Source of the DNA: Paracoccus sp. N5
GTDB taxonomy: Bacteria > Pseudomonadota > Alphaproteobacteria > Rhodobacterales > Rhodobacteraceae
NCBI RefSeq assembly: GCF_000371965.1
Contig: NZ_AQUO01000002.1
Location: 822,001-886,000, forward strand
DNA: 64,000 nt
Direction of reading: 5' to 3'
This document shows positions 50,960 to 58,882 of the stretch, one piece after another. Made by a program: the position numbers and the translations under genes. Positions within the stretch are counted from its first letter, which is position 1, and each line of letters starts with the position of its first letter. The notes below the pieces were generated by a model, which did no database searches, was not told the DNA's origin, and saw only the letters and a list, made by a program, of their open reading frames with translations.

Positions 50960-52230
50960 GCCCGATCCCCCGGCAAGGTGTCGCCCGCATGGTTCAAGGC
51001 ATCGGCCAGCCGCGCGGCCAGCCGGCGCGCCACCTCGTCCTTGCCAAGCCGCGGCCAGCTTTCCGTCCCGGCGGCCGAGATCAGCGTCACCGCATTCTCG
51101 GCCCCGCCCATGATGCCGGTCGAGGGGCTCACGTCATTCGCCACGATCCAGTCGCAGCCCTTGCGCATCAGCTTGGCGGTGGCGTTGGCCAGCACATCGT
51201 CGGTCTCGGCGGCAAAGCCCACGACCAGCTCGGGCCGGCCCTGGCGCAGCTGGCTGATCCAGGCCAGGATGTCCGGGTTCTCGGCGAATTGCAGCTCGGG
51301 CAACTGGCCCGAGCCGTCCTTCTTGATCTTGCCGTTGCGGGCATTGGCGACATGCCAGTCGGCAACGGCGGCGGCCATCACGGCGGCATCGGCGGGCAGC
51401 GCATCCTCGACCGCCTCGCGCATCTCGCGTGCGGTCTCGACGGCGATCACCTCGACGCCCTCCGGCGGCGGCACCTCGGCCGGGCCGGTGACGAAGCTCA
51501 CCCGCGCGCCCAGGTCGCGCAGCGCCGCGGCAATCGCCGTGCCCTGGGCACCGCTCGAGCGGTTGGCGATATAGCGCACCGGGTCGATCGGCTCATGCGT
51601 CGGGCCCGAGGTCACGATGACATGCCGCCCGGTCAGCACCCGCTGCGGCAGCGACACCACCGCCTCGGGCGGCAGGCGCAGCGGCCGGTCATGGCCAAGC
51701 GCGCTGCGGATCGCCGCGAGGATCGCCTCGGGCTCGGCCATGCGGCCGGGGCCGTATTCGCCGCAGGCCATGTCGCCCTCGTCCGGACCAATGAGCCGGA
51801 TGCCGTCGTTCTCCAGCGTATCGAGGTTGCGCTGCGTCGCCGGATGCTGCCACATGCGCACGTTCATCGCCGGCGCCACCAGCACCGGCTTGTCGGTCGC
51901 CAGCAGCAGGGTCGAAGCCAGGTCGCCCGCGAGCCCCGCCGCCATCTTCGCCAGCAGGTCCGCGGTCGCCGGCGCCACCACGACCAGGTCGGCGGCGCGC
52001 GACAGCTGGATATGGCCCATCTCGGATTCGCGGGTCAGGTCGAAAAGCGCGGTGTGGCACGGCGATTCCGCCAGCGACGACAGCGTCAGCGGCGTTACGA
52101 ACTCGGCCCCGGCCTTGGTCAGCACCGGCACCACCGCGCCGCCCTCGCGCCGGATCATGCGGATCAGCTCGGGGATCTTGAAGGCGGCGATTCCCCCGCC
52201 GACGATCAGCAATATGCGGCTGCCCTGCAT
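50956..52230 (-). CDS. coaBC: bifunctional phosphopantothenoylcysteine decarboxylase/synthetase
   Basis: 424 aa, two steps of CoA synthesis. CoaC half: LIVGGGIAAFKIPELIRM, catalytic His in SEMGHIQLSRAADL, VAPAMNVRMWQHPA, and Cys in DMACGEYGPGRMAEP. CoaB half: TSGPTHEPIDPVRYIANRSS, AVMAAAVADWHVANA, KIKKDG and LVVGFAAETDD. The start at 52230 has AAGGA upstream. It overlaps the desulfurase start by 4 nt, placing CoA and Fe-S synthesis genes in one transcript. Divergent from comM. Confidence 0.96.
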   Translation of the reverse strand: MQGSRILLIVGGGIAAFKIPELIRMIRREGGAVVPVLTKAGAEFVTPLTLSSLAESPCHTALFDLTRESEMGHIQLSRAADLVVVAPATADLLAKMAAGLAGDLASTLLLATDKPVLVAPAMNVRMWQHPATQRNLDTLENDGIRLIGPDEGDMACGEYGPGRMAEPEAILAAIRSALGHDRPLRLPPEAVVSLPQRVLTGRHVIVTSGPTHEPIDPVRYIANRSSGAQGTAIAAALRDLGARVSFVTGPAEVPPPEGVEVIAVETAREMREAVEDALPADAAVMAAAVADWHVANARNGKIKKDGSGQLPELQFAENPDILAWISQLRQGRPELVVGFAAETDDVLANATAKLMRKGCDWIVANDVSPSTGIMGGAENAVTLISAAGTESWPRLGKDEVARRLAARLADALNHAGDTLPGDRA

Positions 52231-52304
52231 GGTCGCTTCCTTTGCCGTGACGCTTGGCAAGGACATAGGCCGAAGCGCGGGCCGGAACAAGCGAGCCGCG
52301 CCCG

Positions 52305-52319
52305 TTAACCAATCTTTAA
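52305..52319. promoter_or_regulatory. TTAA-N7-TTAA, candidate CtrA box for comM
   Basis: TTAACCAATCTTTAA lies in the 132-nt coaBC/comM divergent region and ends 43 nt before the comM ATG, against 45 nt for the box at the endolysin gene. It fits the CtrA consensus core exactly. Confidence 0.6.
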
Positions 52320-52362
52320 GCCCTGCCGGGTTAATCCGGGCTGGGGTGACGTGGGGACGAAA

Positions 52363-53877
52363 ATGGTGGCGATTGCCTATACCGTGGCCTTCGACGGGGT
52401 CGAGGCGCGGCTGGTCGAGGTGCAATGCTCGGTCTCGGCCGGGCTGCCGGGGTTCGCCATCGTCGGCCTGCCCGACAAATCGGTCAGCGAGGCGCGCGAG
52501 CGGGTCAAGGCCGCCTTCGGCGCGCTGTCCATCGCCATGCCGGCGCGGCGGGTGACGGTGAACCTGTCGCCGGCCGACCTGCCGAAAGAGGGCTCGCATT
52601 TCGACCTGCCCATTGCGCTGGCGGTGCTGGCCGCGCTGGAGGTCGTCCCGGCCGAGGCGCTGGAGCGCGTGGTGTCCTTGGGCGAGCTGGCGCTGGACGG
52701 CCGGCTTTCGCCGGTGACGGGCGCCCTGCCCGCCGCCATGGCCGCGGCCGAGGATGGCCGGGCGCTGATCGTGCCGCGCGCCTGCGGCCCCGAGGCGGCC
52801 TGGGTCGCCGCCGTCCCCGTGCTTGCGCCGCGCACGCTGCGCGAGGCGGTGGACCACCTGACCGACCGCGCGCCCCTGCCCCGCGCCCAGCCGGGCGAAC
52901 TGGCCGAGCCCGCGCGCGCCGCCGACCTGTCCGAGGTGATCGGCCAGGAACGCGCCCGCCGCGCCATCGAGATCGCCGCCGCCGGCCGCCACCATCTGCT
53001 GATGGTCGGTCCCCCTGGCGCCAGCAAGTCGATGCTGGCGACCCGGCTGCCCGGCATCCTGCCGCCGCTGACCCCGCAGGAGGCACTGGAGACCTCGGTC
53101 ATCCATTCCGTCGCCGGCCAGCTGGCCCAGGGCGGCATCTCGCGCAGCGCGCCCTTCTGCCAGCCGCATCACACCGCATCGATGGCGGCCATGGTGGGCG
53201 GCGGCCGCGGCGCCCGGCCCGGCCAGGCCAGCATCGCCCATAACGGCGTGCTGTTCCTGGACGAATTGCCGGAATTCGAGCGCCGGGTCATCGACGCCCT
53301 GCGCGAGCCGATCGAAACCGGAGAGATCCATGTCTCGCGCGCCAATGCCCATATCCGCTACCCGGCGCGCTTCCTGCTGGTCGCGGCCGCCAACCCCTGC
53401 CGCTGCGGCGAGATCGCCGATGCCGGCCAGACCTGCAGCAAGGCACCGCGCTGCGGGGCGGATTACCTGGGGCGGATCTCGGGGCCGATGATGGACCGCT
53501 TCGATCTGCGATTCGAGGTGCCGCAGGTCTCGATCGCCGACCTGGGCCTGCCCGCGACCGGCGAAAGCTCGGCCACGGTCGCCGAGCGGGTGGCGGCGGC
53601 TCGCGGCATCCAGGCCCGGCGCTTTGCCGAGCATCCGCGGGCGCGGGTCAATGCCGACGCCTCGGGCCGGCTGCTCGAGGAGATCGCACCGCTCGATGGC
53701 GAGTGCCGGTCGCTGCTCGCGCTCGCGGCCGAAAAGCTGGGGCTGACCCCGCGCGGCTACCACCGCATCCTGCGCAGCGCCCGCACCATTGCCGACCTCG
53801 ACGATTCGCCGGCGATCCGCCAGCCGCACCTGGCCGAAGCGCTGTCCTATCGCCTGCCCTTCGGCCGCCCCGACTGA
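52363..53877 (+). CDS. comM: ComM/YifB-type AAA ATPase, competence-associated
   Basis: 504 aa from ATG 52363 (GGGGA upstream; a GTG at 52351 is possible). An N-terminal Lon-like domain (VEVQCSVSAGLPGFAIVGLP, NLSPADLPKEGSHFDLPIAL) is followed by a Mg-chelatase-type AAA core. This has Walker A GPPGASKSML, Walker B VLFLDELPEFERRVIDAL, HVSRANAHIRYPARF and LLVAAANPCRCGE, with zinc-like cysteines and an arginine finger FDLRFEVPQ. ComM is the branch-migration helicase that integrates incoming ssDNA in transformation. Walker A has Ser where Gly is usual before the Lys. A candidate CtrA box lies upstream. Confidence 0.93.
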   Translation: MVAIAYTVAFDGVEARLVEVQCSVSAGLPGFAIVGLPDKSVSEARERVKAAFGALSIAMPARRVTVNLSPADLPKEGSHFDLPIALAVLAALEVVPAEALERVVSLGELALDGRLSPVTGALPAAMAAAEDGRALIVPRACGPEAAWVAAVPVLAPRTLREAVDHLTDRAPLPRAQPGELAEPARAADLSEVIGQERARRAIEIAAAGRHHLLMVGPPGASKSMLATRLPGILPPLTPQEALETSVIHSVAGQLAQGGISRSAPFCQPHHTASMAAMVGGGRGARPGQASIAHNGVLFLDELPEFERRVIDALREPIETGEIHVSRANAHIRYPARFLLVAAANPCRCGEIADAGQTCSKAPRCGADYLGRISGPMMDRFDLRFEVPQVSIADLGLPATGESSATVAERVAAARGIQARRFAEHPRARVNADASGRLLEEIAPLDGECRSLLALAAEKLGLTPRGYHRILRSARTIADLDDSPAIRQPHLAEALSYRLPFGRPD

Positions 53878-54079
53878 GCGTTACGGGATGGCTGGCAGGG
53901 CGCTTCGAATCACAGCCCCAGTAGCGGGGCCCTGCCTCGCGGCTCTAGGTTCAGGCTTGCCATGCTTTGCATCCGCCGGTCACAAGCGGATCCGGATGCG
54001 TAAGCCTGACGCGGTCATTCCACCCGGCCGCAATGCCGTTGCCTCGCCGGCCGCTGATTCGCTGGTTTCCGGTTATCGA
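53878..54079. other. noncoding flank of comM
   Basis: No gene recognised. Short inverted repeats occur (GGCAGGGC ... GCCCTGCC, about 53894-53937) that could terminate comM transcription but lack a T run. Confidence 0.35.
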
Positions 54080-54480
54080 TCTGCTTGAGGGGCTTGCCCT
54101 GGGAAAGTAGAGAGCACCAACTGGGAAACTCGAAGTGTTCCATGGAACGAGCGAGCGACCGGCGCCAGAGTTTCTGCGCCAGATTGCCGGGATCTTGGGT
54201 CAGGCTCTCGACGCTGACGCGGTGGTCCGGGCGCGAGCGGGACGCTGACGAGCAAGGAGAGGCATCGAGCGATCTGCATGCGATCGCGTCGGGAAAATGC
54301 GGAGCTGAGGCAGGGGCGCGATATGCTAAGAAAGCCATGGCCTTCCTCTCGAGGGAAACGCGATGACCTTCGGCTTCATCGAAACGGAGAGGGCCCAGTT
54401 TTTGCTCGGCCGAAAACGCCAGATCCATCGGTGGCTTCTCATAACCCCGAGCATTCATCGCGCGGCCTCCAGCATCCCGC
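54080..54480 (+). pseudogene. IS3-family transposase remnant
   Basis: Broken reading frames carry the end of an OrfA-like coiled coil (RENAELRQGRDMLRK, then KKAMAFLSRETR and stop). An OrfB-like start follows immediately (MTFGFIETERAQF), the usual junction of IS3-group elements. Upstream and downstream parts are scrambled by frameshifts. No terminal repeats were identified. Confidence 0.5.
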
Positions 54481-54570
54481 CCCTTCGAAGGAACAGCCCG
54501 GAAGCATGCTGAATGCTCTCTACCAGAGCCGGGAAAATCCATTGATGATCGATGTGAGCAGGCGAACGCC

Positions 54571-55077
54571 ATGCATCCGAGCAAGCCTGCGCAAGTCCCT
54601 GAAAACGCATCGCGCGGCTGCGAGCACAAAAGCGGCGGCAGCGACAAGCGCCGGCATCTGATCGGGCGCCGTTCGAGGTGTTTCCGGAGGCCGATTGGCT
54701 TGAACACCAGCTTGCACGCCAGCACGGACGGCAAGGGCCGTCCGCCGAAGTCCTTCATGACGGCGGGCCAGACAGCGACGATATTGAGCCGCGGCCGTGC
54801 CGAGCACCCTGCCCGCAGCCGAATGGATGATCGCAAACGCGGATACGACGCAGACTGGTTCCGGGAACGTCGAAAGGCAAAGAGACACGTCCATGCACTC
54901 CGGCCTGAAGTCTCGCGGAAGCCGCTTGATACGACAACGGCGCGACAAACACCGCAACCGGATCGAAATCATGTTCAGCCGCTTCGAGGACCGGCGCCGC
55001 TTCGCCGGGCGCCATGAGAGGTGCACCCCTTCCTCTCCGCCGTCGCCCTGGATACAACTGTCATGTTATACCCTTGA
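54571..55077 (+). pseudogene. IS5/IS427-type transposase remnant
   Basis: Consecutive IS5-like blocks in two frames: STDGKGRPPKSFMTAGQ, then ADRGYDADWFRE-like coding (DDRKRGYDADWFRERRKAK), GLKSRGSRLIRQRRDKHRNR with IEIMFSRFEDRRRFAGRHER, and a C-terminal end near AVALDTTVMLYP before a stop at 55077. At least two frameshifts and a lost N-terminal part make it inactive. Confidence 0.7.
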
Positions 55078-55203
55078 AATCAACAAGTCGAACCCCAGCG
55101 ACGAGTTTGGCCCTCCGAGCGGATTGCTTCAAACCTCCGCTTGGAAATATGCATCCGCGCTGAAGCAATTCGCGTTGCTTGGGTTACGAAAACGGCATCC
55201 GAA

Positions 55204-56181
55204 TCATTCCGGCCGTCCCCCTTCAGGCACCTGTCCTCGGGCAGCCAACCTGCGCTCGATGGCTTCCCAGATCAGCGCGGCGGCATTGATGCCGTCGAAC
55301 CGCTCCAGTTCCTGAATGCCGGTGGGCGAGGTCACGTTGATTTCGGTAAGCCAGCCGTCGATGACGTCGATACCCGTGAAAAGCAGCCCCTTTTCGCGCA
55401 GGACCGGGCCGATGACCGCGCAGATCTCGTGTTCGCGTGCGGTCAGGCCGATCTTCTCCGGGTTGCCGCCGACATGCATGTTCGAGCGGACCTCGCCGGC
55501 GGCGGGCACCCGGTTGATGGCACCGACCGGATCGCCGTCGACAAGGATGATGCGCTTGTCGCCCTTGACCACGGCGGGCAGATATTTCTGCGCGATGATC
55601 GGCTCGCGGCTGCTGGCAAGAAAGGTCTCGACCAGGGAGGACAGGTTTGGATCGTCCGGCCGCATGTGGAAGATGCCGACGCCGCCATTGCCGTAAAGCG
55701 GCTTCAGGATGAAATCGCCATGCCGCCGCCGGAAGTCCCGGATCTGCGCCAGGTCACGGGTAATCAGGGTCGGCGGCGTCAGTTCGGGAAAATCCAGAAC
55801 CAGCAGCTTCTCGGGGCTGTTGCGGACCCAGAACGGATCGTTCACCACGAAGGTGTCCGGATGCACGCGATCCAGCAGATGGGTGGTGGTGATGTAGCCC
55901 ATGTCGAAAGGCGGATCCTGACGCAGCCAGACGACGTCGAAATCGCCCAGGTCGACATCCGCCCAGTCGCCGAAATCGACGTGATTGCCCTGTTCGCGGC
56001 GCAGGGTGACAGGCCTGCCCCGGGCGACGATGCGACCTTCGACATAGCTCAGCCGGTCGGCGGTATACTGGAACAACCGATGGCCGCGCGCCTCGGCCTC
56101 GAGCCCCAGCCGGAAGGTGCTGTCCCCGTTGATCGAGACATGCTCGATCGGGTCCATCTGCAGCGCCACGTAAAGACTCAT
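55204..56181 (-). CDS. gshB: glutathione synthetase
   Basis: 325-aa ATP-grasp enzyme joining gamma-Glu-Cys and Gly. It starts MSLYVALQMDPIEHVSINGD; VWLRQDPPFDMGYITTTHLL, FILKPLYGNGGVGIFHM (ATP-grasp loop), IAQKYLPAVVKGDKRIILVD and LLFTGIDVIDGWLTEINVTS are characteristic. It lies 66 nt after yraN on the same strand. Its 3' end abuts the IS graveyard, though the coding sequence ends normally. Confidence 0.96.
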   Translation of the reverse strand: MSLYVALQMDPIEHVSINGDSTFRLGLEAEARGHRLFQYTADRLSYVEGRIVARGRPVTLRREQGNHVDFGDWADVDLGDFDVVWLRQDPPFDMGYITTTHLLDRVHPDTFVVNDPFWVRNSPEKLLVLDFPELTPPTLITRDLAQIRDFRRRHGDFILKPLYGNGGVGIFHMRPDDPNLSSLVETFLASSREPIIAQKYLPAVVKGDKRIILVDGDPVGAINRVPAAGEVRSNMHVGGNPEKIGLTAREHEICAVIGPVLREKGLLFTGIDVIDGWLTEINVTSPTGIQELERFDGINAAALIWEAIERRLAARGQVPEGGRPE

Positions 56182-56247
56182 GCGATCATCTCCCGCCTGT
56201 TCCTGCGGAGTTCTGACCCGGCCACCCGGCCATTGCAAGCGGTGGAG

Positions 56248-56655
56248 TCAGTTCCCGCCGAAGGCATTCTCGTGAATCTGCACCCGTCCGAACTGGTCGA
56301 CCAGCGCGGCGTCGAAGCGCATCGGGGTCAGCAGGCCGGTCGAGAGGCGGCCGCAGAATTCCAATGCGGCATTGCAGATGCGCATGATCTGCCGGCGCCC
56401 GATCCGTTCGGCCGCCCAATGGTGAAAGCTCGCCTTCTTGACCTCGACGAAGACATATTCGCCGGCCTTGCACAGGATCAGGTCGATCTCGCCGCCCTGG
56501 CCGCGCCAGCGCTCGGCAACAAGTTCATAGCCGCGCATGACGTATTCCCGCGCGACCGAACCCTCGGCCATCCGGCCGCCCGAACAGGCGGCCATGCCGC
56601 GCCAGGCCCGGGCATCCAGGGCAGATGCCGGCGTGAAGTCCCTTTCATGCTTCAT
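56248..56655 (-). CDS. yraN: YraN/UPF0102 family endonuclease-fold protein
   Basis: 135 aa: AEGSVAREYVMRGYELVAER, then the restriction-endonuclease-like core GEIDLILCKAGEYVFVEVKK (E-x-D...E-V-K). Function not settled in any organism; the fold suggests a Holliday-junction-resolvase-like nuclease. Its ATG overlaps the rsmI stop (ATGA). The rsmI-yraN pair next to an LpoA-like gene is conserved in proteobacteria. Confidence 0.92.
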   Translation of the reverse strand: MKHERDFTPASALDARAWRGMAACSGGRMAEGSVAREYVMRGYELVAERWRGQGGEIDLILCKAGEYVFVEVKKASFHHWAAERIGRRQIMRICNAALEFCGRLSTGLLTPMRFDAALVDQFGRVQIHENAFGGN

Positions 56656-57560
56656 TCCCGTTCCTTCCTCATCTGGACGGCCAGCGCATAGACATCGCGG
56701 CGCGGCAGGCCGAATCTCGTGGCGATCTCGGTCGCGGCGGCCTTGACCGGCATGTCCTCGGGCAGGCTGGCAAGCGCATCGCGCAGATTATCCTCGCTGG
56801 GCGCGAGGGGCTGCGGATGGCCGAACAGCACGACGATTTCGCCGCGCAAGCCTTCCTCCGGTATCCGTTCCGCCAGTTCCGCCGCCGTCCCGCGCATCAC
56901 CTCTTCGAATTTCTTGGTCAGTTCCCTGCAGATCACCGTAGCCCGATTCGCCTCAGCATCGCAGACATTCTCCAACAATTGCTTAACGCGCCTCGGGCTT
57001 TCGAAGGCGATGACCGTGGCCTCGACCGCGCGCCAGCTCTCGATCCATTTGCGCCGTGCCCCGGCCGCTGCCGGCGGAAACCCGACGAAAAGGAACCGGT
57101 CGCTGGGCAGGCCCGAGACCGAGAGCGCCGCCAGCGCCGCCGAGGGGCCGGGCAGCGCCCGCACCGCATGGCCGGCCTCGGCCGCGTCGCGTGCCAGCCG
57201 ATAGCCCGGGTCGGCAACCAGCGGCGTGCCGGCGTCCGAGGCATAGGCCACCGACTTGCCCTGCTCCAGCGCCGCCAACACCGCGGGCCGCGCCCGGTCG
57301 GCGTTATGGTCGTGATAGGCGATCAGCCGCCGGCCGCGCAGCGCGATGCCATGGATGTCCATCAGGTGGCGCAGGTTGCGGGTGTCCTCGGCCGCCAGCA
57401 CCTCGGCCGTGTTCAGCACGTCGAGCGCCCGCAGCGTGATGTCGCGCGCCGCGCCGATCGGCGTCGCCACCAGGTAGAGCCCGGGCTCGGGCGCGCTGGC
57501 CGAAATCGAGAGCGAGACTGCCCGCGCGCCCGTCCCGGTTGTGCTGGCGCCATTCTCCAT
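56652..57560 (-). CDS. rsmI: 16S rRNA (cytidine(1402)-2'-O)-methyltransferase
   Basis: 302 aa SAM-dependent methylase of the tetrapyrrole-methylase fold: GLYLVATPIGAARDITLRAL, LAAEDTRNLRHLMDIHGI, YASDAGTPLVADPGYRLARD, ALPGPSAALAALSVSGLPSD, and ICRELTKKFEEVMRGTAAEL. Compared with E. coli it has about 25 extra N-terminal residues (MENGASTTGTGARAVSLSIS). AAAGGA precedes the ATG. Divergent from the LpoA-like gene. Confidence 0.95.
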   Translation of the reverse strand: MENGASTTGTGARAVSLSISASAPEPGLYLVATPIGAARDITLRALDVLNTAEVLAAEDTRNLRHLMDIHGIALRGRRLIAYHDHNADRARPAVLAALEQGKSVAYASDAGTPLVADPGYRLARDAAEAGHAVRALPGPSAALAALSVSGLPSDRFLFVGFPPAAAGARRKWIESWRAVEATVIAFESPRRVKQLLENVCDAEANRATVICRELTKKFEEVMRGTAAELAERIPEEGLRGEIVVLFGHPQPLAPSEDNLRDALASLPEDMPVKAAATEIATRFGLPRRDVYALAVQMRKERE

Positions 57561-57683
57561 CGCGGATCCTTTCTCTCTGCCCGACAAACGGGCCGCCCGC
57601 ATGGGGCAAGTTGCCTTGTCCGGAATATGCCAATAACCTGCCCCCATCAAACCCCCAGCCTCGATCCAACAGGGAATCACGCC

Positions 57684-58880
57684 ATGACCGTCCTGAAAAC
57701 GATCCGCGGCGCCTTCGATCTGCGCCGCCCGGCCGCGCGCATCGCAGCCGTGCTTGCCGCCATGACGCTTGCCGCCTGCGAGCCCGTCGGGACGGGGGCC
57801 TCGGGTCCGCAGACCGGCCAGGCCATCGACCCGTCGCAGCCGGTGCCGGTGGCGCTGCTGGTGCCGGGCGGCAATGCCGACCTGGACTGGCTGGCGCGCT
57901 CGCTGACGAATTCCGCCAGGATGGCCGCGGCCGATGCGCGCGGCGCCACCATCGACCTGCGCGTCTACAATGCCGGCTCCGAGCCGGGCGCCGCCGTCGC
58001 CTCGGCCAACCAGGCGGTGAGCGAAGGCGCCAAGATCATCCTCGGCCCGCTTTTCGCCGACAGCGCCAATGCGGTCGGCAATGCCATGGCGCCCCGGGGC
58101 ATCAACGTGCTGTCCTTCTCGAACAACACCGACATCGCCGGCGGCAATGTCTTCGTGCTGGGCAATACCTTCGACAACGTCGCCGACCGGCTGGTGAAAT
58201 ACGGCGTCCGGAACGGCAAGCGCCGCATCCTGATGGTGGCCGAGGACGACGCGGCAGGCCAGGTCGGCGCCCGCGCCATCGAGCGCGCCATCCAGCGCAA
58301 TGGCGCCAGCCTTGCTGGCAGCGCCGTGCATCCGGTGTCGAAACAGGGCATCGACGGCATCATTCCGAACGTCACCGCGGCGGCGCTGTCGGGCAATGTC
58401 GATGCGGTCTTCCTGACCGCCAACCAGGGCGCGGTGCTGCCCTATCTGACCGACAGGCTGGCCGATGCCGGCGTGACCTCGGCCGCGGTGCAGATGATGG
58501 GGCTGACGCGCTGGGACCAGCCCTCGTCCCGGCTGCAATTGCGCGGCGTGCAGGGCGGCTGGTTCGCCATTCCCGACACGACGATGAAGGCGCAGTTCGA
58601 CCAGCGCTATCGCGCCGCCCATGGCGAGACGCCGCATGAGCTGGGCTCGCTGGGCTATGACGGGGTCGCGGCCATCGCCGCCCTGGTCCGCGCCGGCAAG
58701 CGCAATGCGCTGACCACCGCCGGTCTGACCCAGAACTCGGGCTTCGCCGGGGTCCAGGGCGCCTTCCGCCTGCGCCGCGACGGCACCAACGAGCGCGCGC
58801 TGGCCGTGGCCACGGTGCGCGGCAACCAGCTGGTGGTGCTGGACCCGGCCCCGCGCAGCTTCGGCGGCTTCGGGTTCTGA
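57684..58880 (+). CDS. LpoA-like penicillin-binding protein activator lipoprotein
   Basis: 398 aa. An N-terminal signal with lipobox (AAVLAAMTLAACEP) is followed by a periplasmic-binding-protein type I fold (VPVALLVPGGNADLDWLARS, GAKIILGPLFADSANAVGNA, INVLSFSNNTDIAGGNVFVL, VDAVFLTANQGAVLPYL). It corresponds to the C-terminal LppC part of E. coli LpoA, without the TPR half. Its place next to rsmI/yraN supports this. Two nt before the glnD start. Confidence 0.85.
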   Translation: MTVLKTIRGAFDLRRPAARIAAVLAAMTLAACEPVGTGASGPQTGQAIDPSQPVPVALLVPGGNADLDWLARSLTNSARMAAADARGATIDLRVYNAGSEPGAAVASANQAVSEGAKIILGPLFADSANAVGNAMAPRGINVLSFSNNTDIAGGNVFVLGNTFDNVADRLVKYGVRNGKRRILMVAEDDAAGQVGARAIERAIQRNGASLAGSAVHPVSKQGIDGIIPNVTAAALSGNVDAVFLTANQGAVLPYLTDRLADAGVTSAAVQMMGLTRWDQPSSRLQLRGVQGGWFAIPDTTMKAQFDQRYRAAHGETPHELGSLGYDGVAAIAALVRAGKRNALTTAGLTQNSGFAGVQGAFRLRRDGTNERALAVATVRGNQLVVLDPAPRSFGGFGF

Positions 58881-58882
58881 CC

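Noticed and set aside
52231..53829. Upstream extension of the coaBC frame through comM antisense
   Set aside because: The ATG at 52230 has a ribosome site and starts exactly at the CoaC core; the extension is antisense to comM.
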